Below, in pieces: positions 31,857 through 40,887 of a stretch of 64,000 nt of DNA; positions within the stretch are counted from its first letter, which is position 1; every line of letters starts with the position of its first letter. Source of the stretch: Orrella daihaiensis (GTDB lineage Bacteria; Pseudomonadota; Gammaproteobacteria; Burkholderiales; Burkholderiaceae_B); the NCBI RefSeq assembly GCF_022811525.1, contig NZ_CP063982.1, forward strand, positions 992,001 to 1,056,000, written 5' to 3'. The position numbers were made by a program, and so were the translations under genes. The notes beneath the pieces were generated by a model. That model worked only from the letters and a program-made list of their open reading frames with translations. It made no database searches and was not told the DNA's origin.

Positions 31857-33177
31857 CCTGAAACACCATTCAGAGAGCCTGACACCTCAGTCACCAACGC
31901 GCAGCTGGCAGTGGCATGATGCCAAGGCCAATATTCACTGGGTGTTTGGTATGCGTTGGCTGCCCGCGCTGGGTCCTCAAGGACAAAAGGCGATGCAACG
32001 CAGCCTGCGTGAGCAGGGTTTCACGTGGGCCGTCAACCACGGCAAACAGGTGCGACTGTTGGGCCTGCACCCCGATGGCGCGATTGCGCCTGTCAACCCA
32101 AAAACCGCGAGTGCTGCCGCCGCGTTTGCCAGTGCCCACCCAAGCGGTGCGCATGCGCTGTGTTTGCAAATTCCGGGCATGGGTGTATGGCTTGTCGCGG
32201 CTTGTGACGGTTGCGTCCTGAGTGATACTGATCGCTGGTTTGATACGCTTGAACAAGCGCAAGGCTGCCTGCAGGGCTTGCGCGACAGGCATGAGCAAAT
32301 TGTCTGTCAAACGATCCAATGGTCGCTTGACGAATCGGATGCGGCCAACGATCAGCCCGATTTTTTACAGGCGAGCCTGGCTAAACAATGCCGGTTTTGC
32401 AGGCTGCCATCTGTACAAACATCCTGGCCATGGCTCGCATTTGCCATCGTGGCAATTGCCGCGCTCGGTGCGACCGCCTATCTGTCTTGGCCCCGACAGC
32501 AGGCGGTACCGAGGTTTGTCGACAGCGCCTTGAACGCTGCGCCCCTAAGCCCATTGGTGCGCACGCATCGACCCGAAAGCCTTGTGGGCTTGTTCGAGAG
32601 CTGGCATCAGCTGCCTGTAGATCCCGCGGGGTGGTTGCTGCAATCGGTGGCTTGCCGGATTGATGAGCAACAGGCGTTTTGCAGGGCCGCTTACAAGCGT
32701 CATGTGCCAGGTGCTCACAATGAGGATCTGCAGCCGCATGCGCCGCCTGGCTGGGCATTTGAACCAGACTCATTGGATCGCGCCTATTTCAAGCGCACGA
32801 TCGATATGCCGATGCAGTCATTGCAGCTACATCAGCAAGCAAGCACCACGTTTGGCCTGAGCCAGTTGCAGCGTTTAAGTGCTCGAGTGGCAGGGTTATC
32901 GATTGGCACATCAAGCAGGTTGCCGGCCGATACCTCGAGTCGGATGGTCGACCGTGGGCAGCGCCCGTTCGAAAGCGACGTACCGATGACCCAAACGCTG
33001 TTTGTGCGCAAGCTCACCTTGAGACTTGCCTTGCGTCAAACCGACCGACTGCAGGAACTGAATTTGCCCTTGCGATGGCGACAAGCCGATTTATCCATCG
33101 TACAGGGTGCGGAAATCGATCAATTACGTGGCTATTTGATGCTGAACTTACAAGGAGAATGGCTTGAAACACCGTAA
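31849..33177 (+). CDS. pilO2: Type IVb pilus assembly protein PilO2
   Basis: A 442-residue bitopic protein. About 190 cytoplasmic residues are followed by one membrane helix (about 195-215, WPWLAFAIVAIAALGATAYL) and a periplasmic domain. This layout and the early segment KANIHWVFGMRWLPALG are those of PilO of the R64 thin pilus (PilO2). It belongs to the inner-membrane platform. The GTG at 31849 is chosen because AGGTG lies seven bases upstream and it overlaps the secretin stop; a TTG at 31825 is possible. Several cysteines (two CxxC-like pairs near 188-191 and in the periplasmic part) may form disulfides. The 3' end overlaps pilP by 14 bases. Confidence 0.82.
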   Translation: MVDLKHHSESLTPQSPTRSWQWHDAKANIHWVFGMRWLPALGPQGQKAMQRSLREQGFTWAVNHGKQVRLLGLHPDGAIAPVNPKTASAAAAFASAHPSGAHALCLQIPGMGVWLVAACDGCVLSDTDRWFDTLEQAQGCLQGLRDRHEQIVCQTIQWSLDESDAANDQPDFLQASLAKQCRFCRLPSVQTSWPWLAFAIVAIAALGATAYLSWPRQQAVPRFVDSALNAAPLSPLVRTHRPESLVGLFESWHQLPVDPAGWLLQSVACRIDEQQAFCRAAYKRHVPGAHNEDLQPHAPPGWAFEPDSLDRAYFKRTIDMPMQSLQLHQQASTTFGLSQLQRLSARVAGLSIGTSSRLPADTSSRMVDRGQRPFESDVPMTQTLFVRKLTLRLALRQTDRLQELNLPLRWRQADLSIVQGAEIDQLRGYLMLNLQGEWLETP

Positions 33178-33589
33178 ATTTCTATCACTTGCTGGTGCAC
33201 CGGGCATATGGGCGAGCGTGCTTGGCGTGTTTGCCCTGATGCCTTCGGCACAAGCCACTGAGTCGGTGGCACGAGTCACTACGCCGATGACGGTGCTTGC
33301 AATGATCAAAACAGAAAACGACGTGTTAGCCCAATGGCAGGCTGCGCGCAATAAAGTCGCTGCACGCAAACGCCCCAAGTCTACCTTGCTGTCAATCTAT
33401 GGTGTATTGCCGCAGTTGCGCGCTACCGTGTTGATCGATGGACGCGAGGTGGTGTTCGAACAAGGTCGCAAACAGCCTTTGTTTCCGCAAACCAACGCAT
33501 TACGGTTGCGGCTGATCAAGCCCCCTTGTGTGTCGTTTACACGTCGCGCCAGGCTAGAGACGGTTTGTCTGTCCAGAGTGGGATCGTGA
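33164..33589 (+). CDS. pilP: Type IV pilus biogenesis protein PilP (R64 type)
   Basis: A 141-residue periplasmic protein with a signal-like hydrophobic segment (about 9-31, ending AQA). The C-terminal small beta domain contains LSIYGVLPQLRATVLIDGR and ends with two cysteines (PPC, TVC) that could pair. This is the pattern of PilP in R64-type pili, thought to link the inner-membrane platform to the secretin. The start is TTG, supported by a strong AAGGAGAA four bases upstream, and it lies inside the end of pilO2. The last bases GTGA overlap the start of the ATPase gene. Confidence 0.82.
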   Translation: MKHRKFLSLAGAPGIWASVLGVFALMPSAQATESVARVTTPMTVLAMIKTENDVLAQWQAARNKVAARKRPKSTLLSIYGVLPQLRATVLIDGREVVFEQGRKQPLFPQTNALRLRLIKPPCVSFTRRARLETVCLSRVGS

Positions 33590-35307
33590 AGCGTGCTCAA
33601 GGCACCGCTTCGGTGCTAATGCTCGGTGAGTCCCTGATGCATGAGGCCATCGGCGTGATGGGTGTAGACACCGCGCTGACAATTGACAACGTCGAGCCCT
33701 TGTTCGATCGGCTTCATGTGCCTGACCCGCAGTTGGCTAGCCAGATGTGTCCTGTGCGTCTTCCGGATGGCACGGCGCAAGTCTGGGTGCTACCCGAATA
33801 CGCTCATCACGATCAGGCGCGAGCGTTGGTGTTGGCTTTGGCGCAACTGGGCATGTCGATTGCCAAGCCGTCACGGCAAATCGTGCCACCAGCCCGCCTT
33901 GGTGAGCTCAACCGGGGTTTGAGACATGGCAAGACGACTCAGGCGGTGCTACGTGTAGCGGCCAGCACACCCAAGCATGTGTTGGTGACGCTGCTCGATG
34001 ACTTGATTACGTGGGCGCTCAAAGCCGATGCCAGTGACATTCATCTGACGGTGCGTCATGCGCAACCGTATGCTGATGTGGCATTCAGTATCAATGGCGG
34101 ATGTTTCAGGCCTGCTCATTTCCGAATGCTTTCAACAGAAGTGGTGCTGGAGCTGTTGGCAGTTAGCTGGATGACAGTGCAAGGCGGCAACGGCGCTGTA
34201 TTCGATGTCACGTGTGAGCAGCAAGGGCGATTCGAACGCACCATCGGTGGTGATGTTGTCGGGTTGCGGTGGGCGTCGCTAGTGATTCAAGGCGGCGTCA
34301 GTGTCTGCTGGCGTTTGTTGAATCGGGTGTGTTGGCAAGTTGCACCATCGCTTGATGAGCTGGGCTATGACCCGACACAATATGCCGCCATGCTGCGTGC
34401 CACGCACGGACATGGGGGGCTGGTGGTATTTGCTGGACTGGTTGGCTCAGGTAAATCGACATCTTTGGCTGCTTTGATGAAGTTGATCCCAACAACTCGC
34501 AAGATCATCACGCTAGAGGATCCTGTTGAATATGTCATCGACAATGCACTGCAGTGCCCTGTCGCAGGTTTCGATGCTCAGGCGGTCACCGGTCAGCTTG
34601 CCAGCAAACTGAAGACCATCAAGCGAAGCGCCGCGCATGATGTATTGATTGGTGAGTTACGCGACACGCTAGGCGGGCAGGCCGTGGTGGATTTGGTGCT
34701 GGCGGGCACCAATGTTTACACCACCGTGCACGCAAGTTCAGCCCTGCAAATTCTGACACGCTTGAGTTCAGACTTGATTGGGGTGCCAGAGAGCCTTCTG
34801 GTGATGCCAGGCTTTATCAAGCTGTTGGTTTATCAGGTCTTGCTCAAGCAACTTTGCACGGCGTGCTCGCAAAGCGCGAGTGACTGGCTGGCGTCTGCCG
34901 ATGGCTTGCCAGACCAGCCGCAATCGTTGCTGTCAGACAAACTCGAGTGGCTTGAACGTTTGGCACAAGTCACCAACGGCAATTGGCAGGATTGGCGTTT
35001 CAGAAACCACGCGGGCTGCGCTGCCTGTCAGCGCCATGAGGACTCACACGGCACAGGCTATCGTGACCGCTTGCTAATTGCCGAGATGATCGAGCCGGCT
35101 GCATTGCCCGGGTTTTACCCAGCGCTAGCGGGCCGCTCGCTATGGCAGCAAGTGGCCAGTTGGCAGTTGGCTGCTGGCACGCAAGCCTCAGAGTTGACCG
35201 GTTACCTACCGGTAGTCAATGCAGCCCAGGTGCACCTCAACCAGGGGCTGATCGATCCGCTTGACTACGTATTGCGCTTTGCGCCAGTCCTCACGGAGTC
35301 CGTATGA
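33586..35307 (+). CDS. pilQ: Type IVb pilus assembly ATPase (GspE/PilB superfamily, R64 PilQ-like)
   Basis: A 573-residue secretion ATPase that powers pilus polymerisation at the inner membrane. Walker A is GLVGSGKST (Lys290), the EDPVEY segment is at 311-316, and Walker B is in VLIGELRD near 353-360, followed by a His box (TTVHASS). A tetracysteine zinc site (Cys424, Cys427, Cys478, Cys481) is present, as in PilB and GspE. A longer-than-usual, weakly conserved N-terminal region precedes the N2 domain. Start GTG at 33586 overlaps the pilP stop by four bases; a longer frame begins at 33526. The gene's end overlaps the GspF-like gene (ATGA). The name follows R64 and is not the secretin PilQ of type IVa pili. 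Confidence 0.9.
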   Translation: MKRAQGTASVLMLGESLMHEAIGVMGVDTALTIDNVEPLFDRLHVPDPQLASQMCPVRLPDGTAQVWVLPEYAHHDQARALVLALAQLGMSIAKPSRQIVPPARLGELNRGLRHGKTTQAVLRVAASTPKHVLVTLLDDLITWALKADASDIHLTVRHAQPYADVAFSINGGCFRPAHFRMLSTEVVLELLAVSWMTVQGGNGAVFDVTCEQQGRFERTIGGDVVGLRWASLVIQGGVSVCWRLLNRVCWQVAPSLDELGYDPTQYAAMLRATHGHGGLVVFAGLVGSGKSTSLAALMKLIPTTRKIITLEDPVEYVIDNALQCPVAGFDAQAVTGQLASKLKTIKRSAAHDVLIGELRDTLGGQAVVDLVLAGTNVYTTVHASSALQILTRLSSDLIGVPESLLVMPGFIKLLVYQVLLKQLCTACSQSASDWLASADGLPDQPQSLLSDKLEWLERLAQVTNGNWQDWRFRNHAGCAACQRHEDSHGTGYRDRLLIAEMIEPAALPGFYPALAGRSLWQQVASWQLAAGTQASELTGYLPVVNAAQVHLNQGLIDPLDYVLRFAPVLTESV

Positions 35308-36449
35308 GCATCGGTTTGGGCAGACAGATCTCTCATGACTCGCGCGCAAGTGCTCGATTGCCAATTGGCATCCGTTGGGCGGCGTGGCAATTTAAGCGCC
35401 AGCGAGCCGAGTATTACGCGTTTTTAGGAGAGTTTTTAGATAACCGGGCACTTGAGCAAACCTTGCTCTTGACCTTTGAGCAAGACAGCTGGCGTCATGG
35501 CAATCGGTCACCTCGGGGGCGTTTGGCCGGATGGTGGGCCACACGTTATGCCGCCAGTGGTGGTGACCTGGTGCAAACCTGGCGTGGCACGCTGCCTGCC
35601 AAAGATTTGCAGACTATCGCCTTGGCGCAAGAGGCCGGACAAATGGCCTTGGTGCAAACCTTAAAAAGCATGGCTAGCCAAATCAGACTCTGGAATGAAT
35701 GTGTCGGCAGTTTTTGGCAGACCATCGCGGTCGGTTTGGTCGCTGCCATGGTGGCAGTGGCTTGTCTTTTTGTGATGCCGTTATGGACAGTGCCCAGGCT
35801 CATGGGCGCATTTGCCAATGTGCCTGCTGCCTACCATGGTGCGTCATTGACTGCGCTATTGGGATGGGTTGATTCGGTTGGGTCCTACTGGTGGGCTTGG
35901 CTATTTGCCTGCAGTTTGGCGATGATCCTGATGTGGTGGTCATTGGCCGGATTTAAAGGATCGTTTCGTAACGTGCTCGATCGGTTTGGCATCTGGCGCC
36001 TATACCGTGACTTGAATGCCATGCAGTTTTTGACGGGCTCAGCAACACTGCTGAACGCTTTGTCAGCAAGCGGCGTATCACTGCGAACCGTCCTCACCAC
36101 CCAACAGTTGCATGCAAGTGCCTGGCTCAATCACCACTTGTCACGTATGGTGCGCGAGCTTGACGCCGGCGCTGATGTGCTGACAAGTCTGAACACGGGA
36201 CTTCTGGCTGACGACATCTGGTGGCGATTTGTTGATGTGGTGCGGGTTCACGGACTGGCTCAAGGTTTGGGCACTGCATCAGGCGCGATCGGCGAGTTAC
36301 TCAAAACACAAATGGCTAAACGCGCCATCGTGTTGCGTTGGGTTTTGTTGATCTCAGCGCTTGCGACTGTGATGATCGTTGGCTTCTGGCATTTGCGGGC
36401 CATTGAAGAGCTGCGGCAGGGTTTGACCTTGTTTTACAGCCTTTCATAA
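35304..36449 (+). CDS. pilR: Type IVb pilus inner-membrane platform protein (GspF/PilR-like)
   Basis: A 381-residue polytopic protein of the type II secretion F family. Two cytoplasmic GspF domains (about 30-135 and 235-345) are separated by membrane helices near 138-160 and 190-213, with a final helix near 348-368. The GspF-type segment FLTGSATLLNALSASGVSLRTVL lies in the second domain. It should anchor the ATPase and extract pilin from the membrane. Its ATG overlaps the ATPase stop by four bases. Confidence 0.9.
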   Translation: MSIGLGRQISHDSRASARLPIGIRWAAWQFKRQRAEYYAFLGEFLDNRALEQTLLLTFEQDSWRHGNRSPRGRLAGWWATRYAASGGDLVQTWRGTLPAKDLQTIALAQEAGQMALVQTLKSMASQIRLWNECVGSFWQTIAVGLVAAMVAVACLFVMPLWTVPRLMGAFANVPAAYHGASLTALLGWVDSVGSYWWAWLFACSLAMILMWWSLAGFKGSFRNVLDRFGIWRLYRDLNAMQFLTGSATLLNALSASGVSLRTVLTTQQLHASAWLNHHLSRMVRELDAGADVLTSLNTGLLADDIWWRFVDVVRVHGLAQGLGTASGAIGELLKTQMAKRAIVLRWVLLISALATVMIVGFWHLRAIEELRQGLTLFYSLS

Positions 36450-36524
36450 GTCCCTCGTCACGACCACTGGCGCACTCTAAGCACACAACTCACTCACTTA
36501 AACCCACTCTACAGGAAGCAATCG

Positions 36525-37202
36525 ATGCACATGATATTGACTGGTTTGCGCAACACACAGACTGTTACGCCCCAAGCTGTGACGCACCTAACGGCGGCGC
36601 CTACAAACAAGACACGCCATCTACAACGCGGTTTCTCTCTGGTGGAGGTGTCCATCGTGACCGCGCTGATGGTGATCTTGGCAATTGTCGGAATTCCGGC
36701 GTTGCAAGACTATGTCATTGAGAACAAAGTGCCTAAAGTGGCTGCGGATCTGCAGCGTTTTGTGGCGCGCATGAAAGTCGCAGGTATCGGTGGCAGTGAT
36801 GCACCCTTTGCCAACGTTGACAAGCGTGTACTGGTCAATGGCATGCGCGGCAGTTCAGCCGTCACCGTCCGGGGTGAGGGGTCGACTGCGGTGGTGGTGC
36901 ACGGCCTCGGAGGGCAAGGTATATCGGGTAATGGTGAAATTCTCATGGGGCCTGCCGCTGTACCGGATCAGCCAGTCGGCTCAGCGTTTAGTCTGACGCT
37001 TGATCATGTCAATCATGCTGCCTGCCCCATGCTCGCCACCACCTTGCAGCGCATGGCCAGCCAAGTCTTGATTGACGGCAAGTCAGGGGAAGTGGTGGTG
37101 AAGAATGATTTTGCTACCCCCCCAATGGCTTATCAGCCCGTCCTGGCTGATGCACAGTGCCAGCGTGGTGACAGTAACCGTTTTGTGTTTGTGTTTCAGT
37201 GA
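36525..37202 (+). CDS. pilS: Type IVb major prepilin (PilS-like)
   Basis: A 225-residue prepilin with an unusually long 36-residue leader ending QRG. Cleavage should give a mature protein beginning FSLVEVSIVTALMVIL, with the conserved Glu5. The rest matches the PilS major-pilin domain: SFSLTLDHVNHAACPMLATTLQRM in two parts of the C-terminal half, and a second cysteine near the end that can close the C-terminal disulfide loop (ADAQC). A good ribosome-binding site (AGGAAG) precedes the ATG. It is the only gene in the operon with a longer upstream gap (75 bases), as expected for a highly expressed subunit. Its stop overlaps the next start (GTGA). Confidence 0.9.
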   Translation: MHMILTGLRNTQTVTPQAVTHLTAAPTNKTRHLQRGFSLVEVSIVTALMVILAIVGIPALQDYVIENKVPKVAADLQRFVARMKVAGIGGSDAPFANVDKRVLVNGMRGSSAVTVRGEGSTAVVVHGLGGQGISGNGEILMGPAAVPDQPVGSAFSLTLDHVNHAACPMLATTLQRMASQVLIDGKSGEVVVKNDFATPPMAYQPVLADAQCQRGDSNRFVFVFQ

Positions 37203-38224
37203 CAAGTCTGCTGCGCCCCAATGGCCATGGGCGGGTGAGCAGTTGGCCAAGAGCGCGCCAGACAGGACAGGCGCTGGTGGAATGGATGGTGGTGGCTGCA
37301 TTGGCCATGTTAGTGGTGATCTGGGCCGCGGGTGAGTTTGCACAAAAAGCCGAACAAGCGGCAGCCGATGGCTACGGGCAGTGGTTGCAGGCGGTATCAA
37401 CTGCCATCACCGAGGCAATCAAGCATGACGACGCGGCCTCACAACCTAGTGCGGGCATGTTTGGCCAATTGCCGCTTAACACGCTGGTACCGATCGAGCC
37501 TTGGTTGGCGCGTCTGAAACAAGACGGTTGGCTGGCCGCAGCACTGGCCTCTAGGCCATCGTTGCCATATGACATTCGGCTCGTGAGACTTGACTCTACC
37601 GGTGCCTGCGCCAGTGATGCATGTCCCTTGACGGTGTTGCTATTGGCCATGCCGCGCACTGAGCAAGCTGCGTTGCACCCGAGCGCGATCTTGGCTGCCC
37701 TTGCAGGCAAAGGGCTTGCTGTGACCGATCTGGCGCCAGATCGGCTACGGGGTGCGGCCTACGAGGTGTCTAATCCGATGCCTGGTGGTATGCCCTTGCC
37801 ACTTGGCACGGTTGGCTTACTAGCCTGGCATCCCGATCGTGCGCCGGCTTATGTCAGGCTGCATGAAACACGCAGTGTGACCTTGGCCGGGGGCGTGCAG
37901 CTTGGACAGACGGCGCAGGCTGAAGGCGACTGCCAGCCCGAGGGATTGGTCATGGTCGATTCAGCAGGGGAATTGCTGATCTGTCAGTCCGGCCACTGGC
38001 AAAAAGTGGGACAGCCGCACGATCATGTGCGCCAATGTGGGGCACTGGCGCAGCAAGATCAGGTCTTATTGGACTTGCAGCGTCAGTCGCGCCTGTGGCC
38101 CCTCTTAGGTGGTGATTCAGGTTGTCGATGCCCGTCGGATTTTGCGGCGGTAAATTTGGGGCGCGAGTTTGAGCGGGTGGGGCCAGTGGTTTTGGTCGAT
38201 GGTTATGCGTGCCTGCGCCTATAA
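37199..38224 (+). CDS. pilV: PilV-like type IVb minor pilin/tip protein
   Basis: A 341-residue protein with a prepilin-like N-terminus: after Gly at about residue 23, QALVEWMVVAALAMLVVIWAA has Glu at position 5 and a long hydrophobic helix. The first mature residue would be Gln rather than the usual Phe or Met. A later segment, GLVMVDSAGELLICQSGHW, is the repeat found in PilV shufflon-type tip adhesins. The C-terminal part is rich in cysteines. It probably forms the pilus tip. No shufflon repeats or recombinase gene follow, so the tail appears fixed. The start is GTG, overlapping the pilS stop. A TATAAT at its 3' end may serve alaS. Confidence 0.78.
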   Translation: MTSLLRPNGHGRVSSWPRARQTGQALVEWMVVAALAMLVVIWAAGEFAQKAEQAAADGYGQWLQAVSTAITEAIKHDDAASQPSAGMFGQLPLNTLVPIEPWLARLKQDGWLAAALASRPSLPYDIRLVRLDSTGACASDACPLTVLLLAMPRTEQAALHPSAILAALAGKGLAVTDLAPDRLRGAAYEVSNPMPGGMPLPLGTVGLLAWHPDRAPAYVRLHETRSVTLAGGVQLGQTAQAEGDCQPEGLVMVDSAGELLICQSGHWQKVGQPHDHVRQCGALAQQDQVLLDLQRQSRLWPLLGGDSGCRCPSDFAAVNLGREFERVGPVVLVDGYACLRL

Positions 38225-38225
38225 T
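38220..38225 (+). promoter_or_regulatory. Candidate -10 (TATAAT) for alaS
   Basis: A perfect TATAAT overlaps the pilV stop codon, 33 bases before the alaS ATG. No recognisable -35 lies 16-18 bases upstream, so this is tentative. Confidence 0.35.
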
Positions 38226-38257
38226 CGCTTGATCAACTTTGGATTGGCGGTTTACGC

Positions 38258-40879
38258 ATGAAAGTCTCTGAAATTCGCGAGAAGTTTCTCAAGTACTTTG
38301 AAAGCAAAGGGCACACGATTGTGCCCTCGTCTTCGTTGGTGCCAGGCAATGACCCGACGTTGCTGTTTACCAACTCCGGTATGGTGCAGTTCAAGGATGT
38401 TTTTACAGGGCAGGAGACGCGTAACTACACTCGCGCCACGACCTCTCAGCGCAGTGTGCGCGCTGGCGGTAAGCACAATGACCTCGAGAACGTGGGCTAC
38501 ACCGCAAGGCATCACACTTTTTTTGAGATGCTTGGCAACTTCAGCTTTGGCGACTATTTCAAGCGTGACGCGATCCACTATGCCTGGGAGCTTTTAACCA
38601 CGGTCTACAAATTGCCAGTGGATCGACTCTGGGTGACGGTCTATCACGAGGATGATGAGGCCTACGACATCTGGGCCAAGGAAATTGGGGTGCCAACCGA
38701 GCGCATTATTCGCATCGGTGACAACAAGGGCGCTCGTTACGCCTCAGACAACTTCTGGCAAATGGCTGATACCGGTCCGTGCGGGCCTTGTTCAGAGATT
38801 TTCTACGACCATGGGCCTGAGGTTTGGGGTGGCCCGCCTGGATCGCCAGAAGAGGATGGTGATCGATACATCGAAATCTGGAATCTGGTGTTTATGCAGT
38901 TTGAGCGCGACAGCGATGGTGTGATGCACCCACTGCCCAAGCCTTGCGTGGACACCGGCATGGGGCTTGAGCGTATTGCCGCTGTCTTGCAACACGTGCA
39001 CTCCAATTATGAGATTGATTTGTTTGAGTCCCTGATCAAAGCCGCGGCGCGTGAAACCGGTTGTTCAGACTTGACCAACAATTCGCTGAAGGTCATCGCA
39101 GACCATATTCGAGCCTGCGCGTTTCTGGTGGTCGATGGCGTGATTCCGAGCAATGAGGGTCGCGGCTATGTGTTGCGTCGAATCATTCGACGTGCGCTGC
39201 GTCATGGCTACAAACTCGGACAGTCCAAGCCATTCTTTCACCGCTTGGTCAATGACCTGGTGCAGCAGATGGGGGCGGCCTACCCGGAGCTTGCCAATAA
39301 CGCGGACCGTGTGGGCAGGGTGCTGTTACAGGAAGAGGAGCGATTTGGTGAGACGCTCGAGAACGGCATGCGAATTCTGGATGAGGCGTTGGCAAATCTT
39401 AAGAGCGGTCAGACACTCGATGGCCAGACGCTCTTTATGCTGTACGACACCTACGGGTTCCCGGTCGATCTGACGGCAGACATTTGTCGTGAGAAGTCCA
39501 TTGAGGTGGACATGGTTGGGTTCGATGAGGCCATGGGCAAGCAACGTGACCAGGCGCGCGCTGCCGGACGGTTCAAGTCAGTCGATGGTTTGCACTACGA
39601 GGGTGATCAAACCGTATTCCATGGCTATGATGCGCTTGCCTGGGAGGCCGCGGTGGTGGCCTTGTACGTGGATGGGACCCCGGTTGATGAAATCGCAGCT
39701 GGTCAATCGGCTGTGGTGGTGCTTGATGAAACGCCGTTTTATGCGGAATCAGGCGGGCAAGTGGGTGATGCCGGTGAGATCGTGACTGAGGCCGGTCAGT
39801 TCGTGGTGTCTGATACCCAAAAGATTCAGGCCGGCGTTTTTGGTCATCACGGTGAGTTGACCCGTGGCTCATTAAAAGTCGGTCAAAGTGTTAAAGCCAA
39901 AGTTGACACGCTACGCCGGGCTCGCACAGTCCGTAACCACTCGGCCACCCATCTCATGCATAAAGCCTTGCGCGAGGTATTAGGTGCTCACGTACAGCAG
40001 CGCGGTTCACTGGTGGATCCCGACAAAACCCGGTTTGACTTTGCGCATGATGCTCCGATGACAGCTGAGCAAATTGCTGAGGTTGAAGAAATCGTGAATC
40101 GTGAGATTCTCGCCAATGAGCCTACCGATGCTCGCATCATGGCGTTTGACGATGCGGTCAAGTCGGGCGCTGTGGCACTGTTTGGCGAGAAGTATGGTGA
40201 CACGGTGCGTGTGCTAGATATCGGATCCTCGCGCGAATTGTGTGGCGGCACGCATGTGACGCGCACGGGCGATATTGGTTTGTTCAAGATTGTCTCGGAA
40301 TCCGGTGTCGCCGCCGGTGTTCGTCGCGTTGAAGCCATCACCGGCGACAACGTGTTGCACTGGGCTCAGTCGCTAAATGCCACGGCCGCGCACATCGCCT
40401 CGATGGTCAAATCAACGGTGTCCGATGCCGCTAATCGGGTGGCACAACTGCAAGAACAGCTTAAATCGGCTGAACGAGAGCTGGCACAAACCAAGGCCAA
40501 GATGAGCGCCGGCGCCGGGGCCGCGTTAGCGGATCAGGCCCAAGTGGTTGCTGGCATCAGGGTATTGGCCCATGATGTGGTGGGTGCCGACCCTAAAGGC
40601 CTGCGCGCCATGGTGGATCAGTTAAAGGACAAGCTGCAGTCAGGCGTGGTGGTGTTGGCGACAGTGACCGATGACAAGGTTAGTTTGGTCGCTGGTGTGA
40701 CCAAGGACCTGATGGATCGTGTCAAAGCAGGGGACTTGCTGGCACACGTGGCCACTCAGGTCGGCGGCAAGGGTGGCGGGCGACCGGACATGGCCATGGG
40801 TGGCGGTACCGAGCCTGCGAAGCTGGCAACGGCCTTGCAATCCGTGCCGGCATGGGTTCAAACCAAAATCCAGGGCTGA
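38258..40879 (+). CDS. alaS: Alanyl-tRNA synthetase
   Basis: An 873-residue class II synthetase of normal length. The catalytic core starts with the family N-terminus (KVSEIREKFLKYFESKGH, FTNSGMVQFKD). The editing domain has HxxxH in NHSATHLMH and the CGGTH zinc motif. The C-terminal oligomerisation and C-Ala domain includes the glycine-rich segment GGKGGGRPDMAMGG. It charges tRNA-Ala in the cytoplasm. A tusA-like gene follows by eight bases and is probably cotranscribed. Confidence 0.98.
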   Translation: MKVSEIREKFLKYFESKGHTIVPSSSLVPGNDPTLLFTNSGMVQFKDVFTGQETRNYTRATTSQRSVRAGGKHNDLENVGYTARHHTFFEMLGNFSFGDYFKRDAIHYAWELLTTVYKLPVDRLWVTVYHEDDEAYDIWAKEIGVPTERIIRIGDNKGARYASDNFWQMADTGPCGPCSEIFYDHGPEVWGGPPGSPEEDGDRYIEIWNLVFMQFERDSDGVMHPLPKPCVDTGMGLERIAAVLQHVHSNYEIDLFESLIKAAARETGCSDLTNNSLKVIADHIRACAFLVVDGVIPSNEGRGYVLRRIIRRALRHGYKLGQSKPFFHRLVNDLVQQMGAAYPELANNADRVGRVLLQEEERFGETLENGMRILDEALANLKSGQTLDGQTLFMLYDTYGFPVDLTADICREKSIEVDMVGFDEAMGKQRDQARAAGRFKSVDGLHYEGDQTVFHGYDALAWEAAVVALYVDGTPVDEIAAGQSAVVVLDETPFYAESGGQVGDAGEIVTEAGQFVVSDTQKIQAGVFGHHGELTRGSLKVGQSVKAKVDTLRRARTVRNHSATHLMHKALREVLGAHVQQRGSLVDPDKTRFDFAHDAPMTAEQIAEVEEIVNREILANEPTDARIMAFDDAVKSGAVALFGEKYGDTVRVLDIGSSRELCGGTHVTRTGDIGLFKIVSESGVAAGVRRVEAITGDNVLHWAQSLNATAAHIASMVKSTVSDAANRVAQLQEQLKSAERELAQTKAKMSAGAGAALADQAQVVAGIRVLAHDVVGADPKGLRAMVDQLKDKLQSGVVVLATVTDDKVSLVAGVTKDLMDRVKAGDLLAHVATQVGGKGGGRPDMAMGGGTEPAKLATALQSVPAWVQTKIQG

Positions 40880-40887
40880 GGCGGCAG

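Noticed and set aside
37199..38260. Shufflon (multiple-inversion region) after the PilV-like gene
   Set aside because: No repeated recombination sites were found and alaS follows after 33 bases; no recombinase gene in the window.
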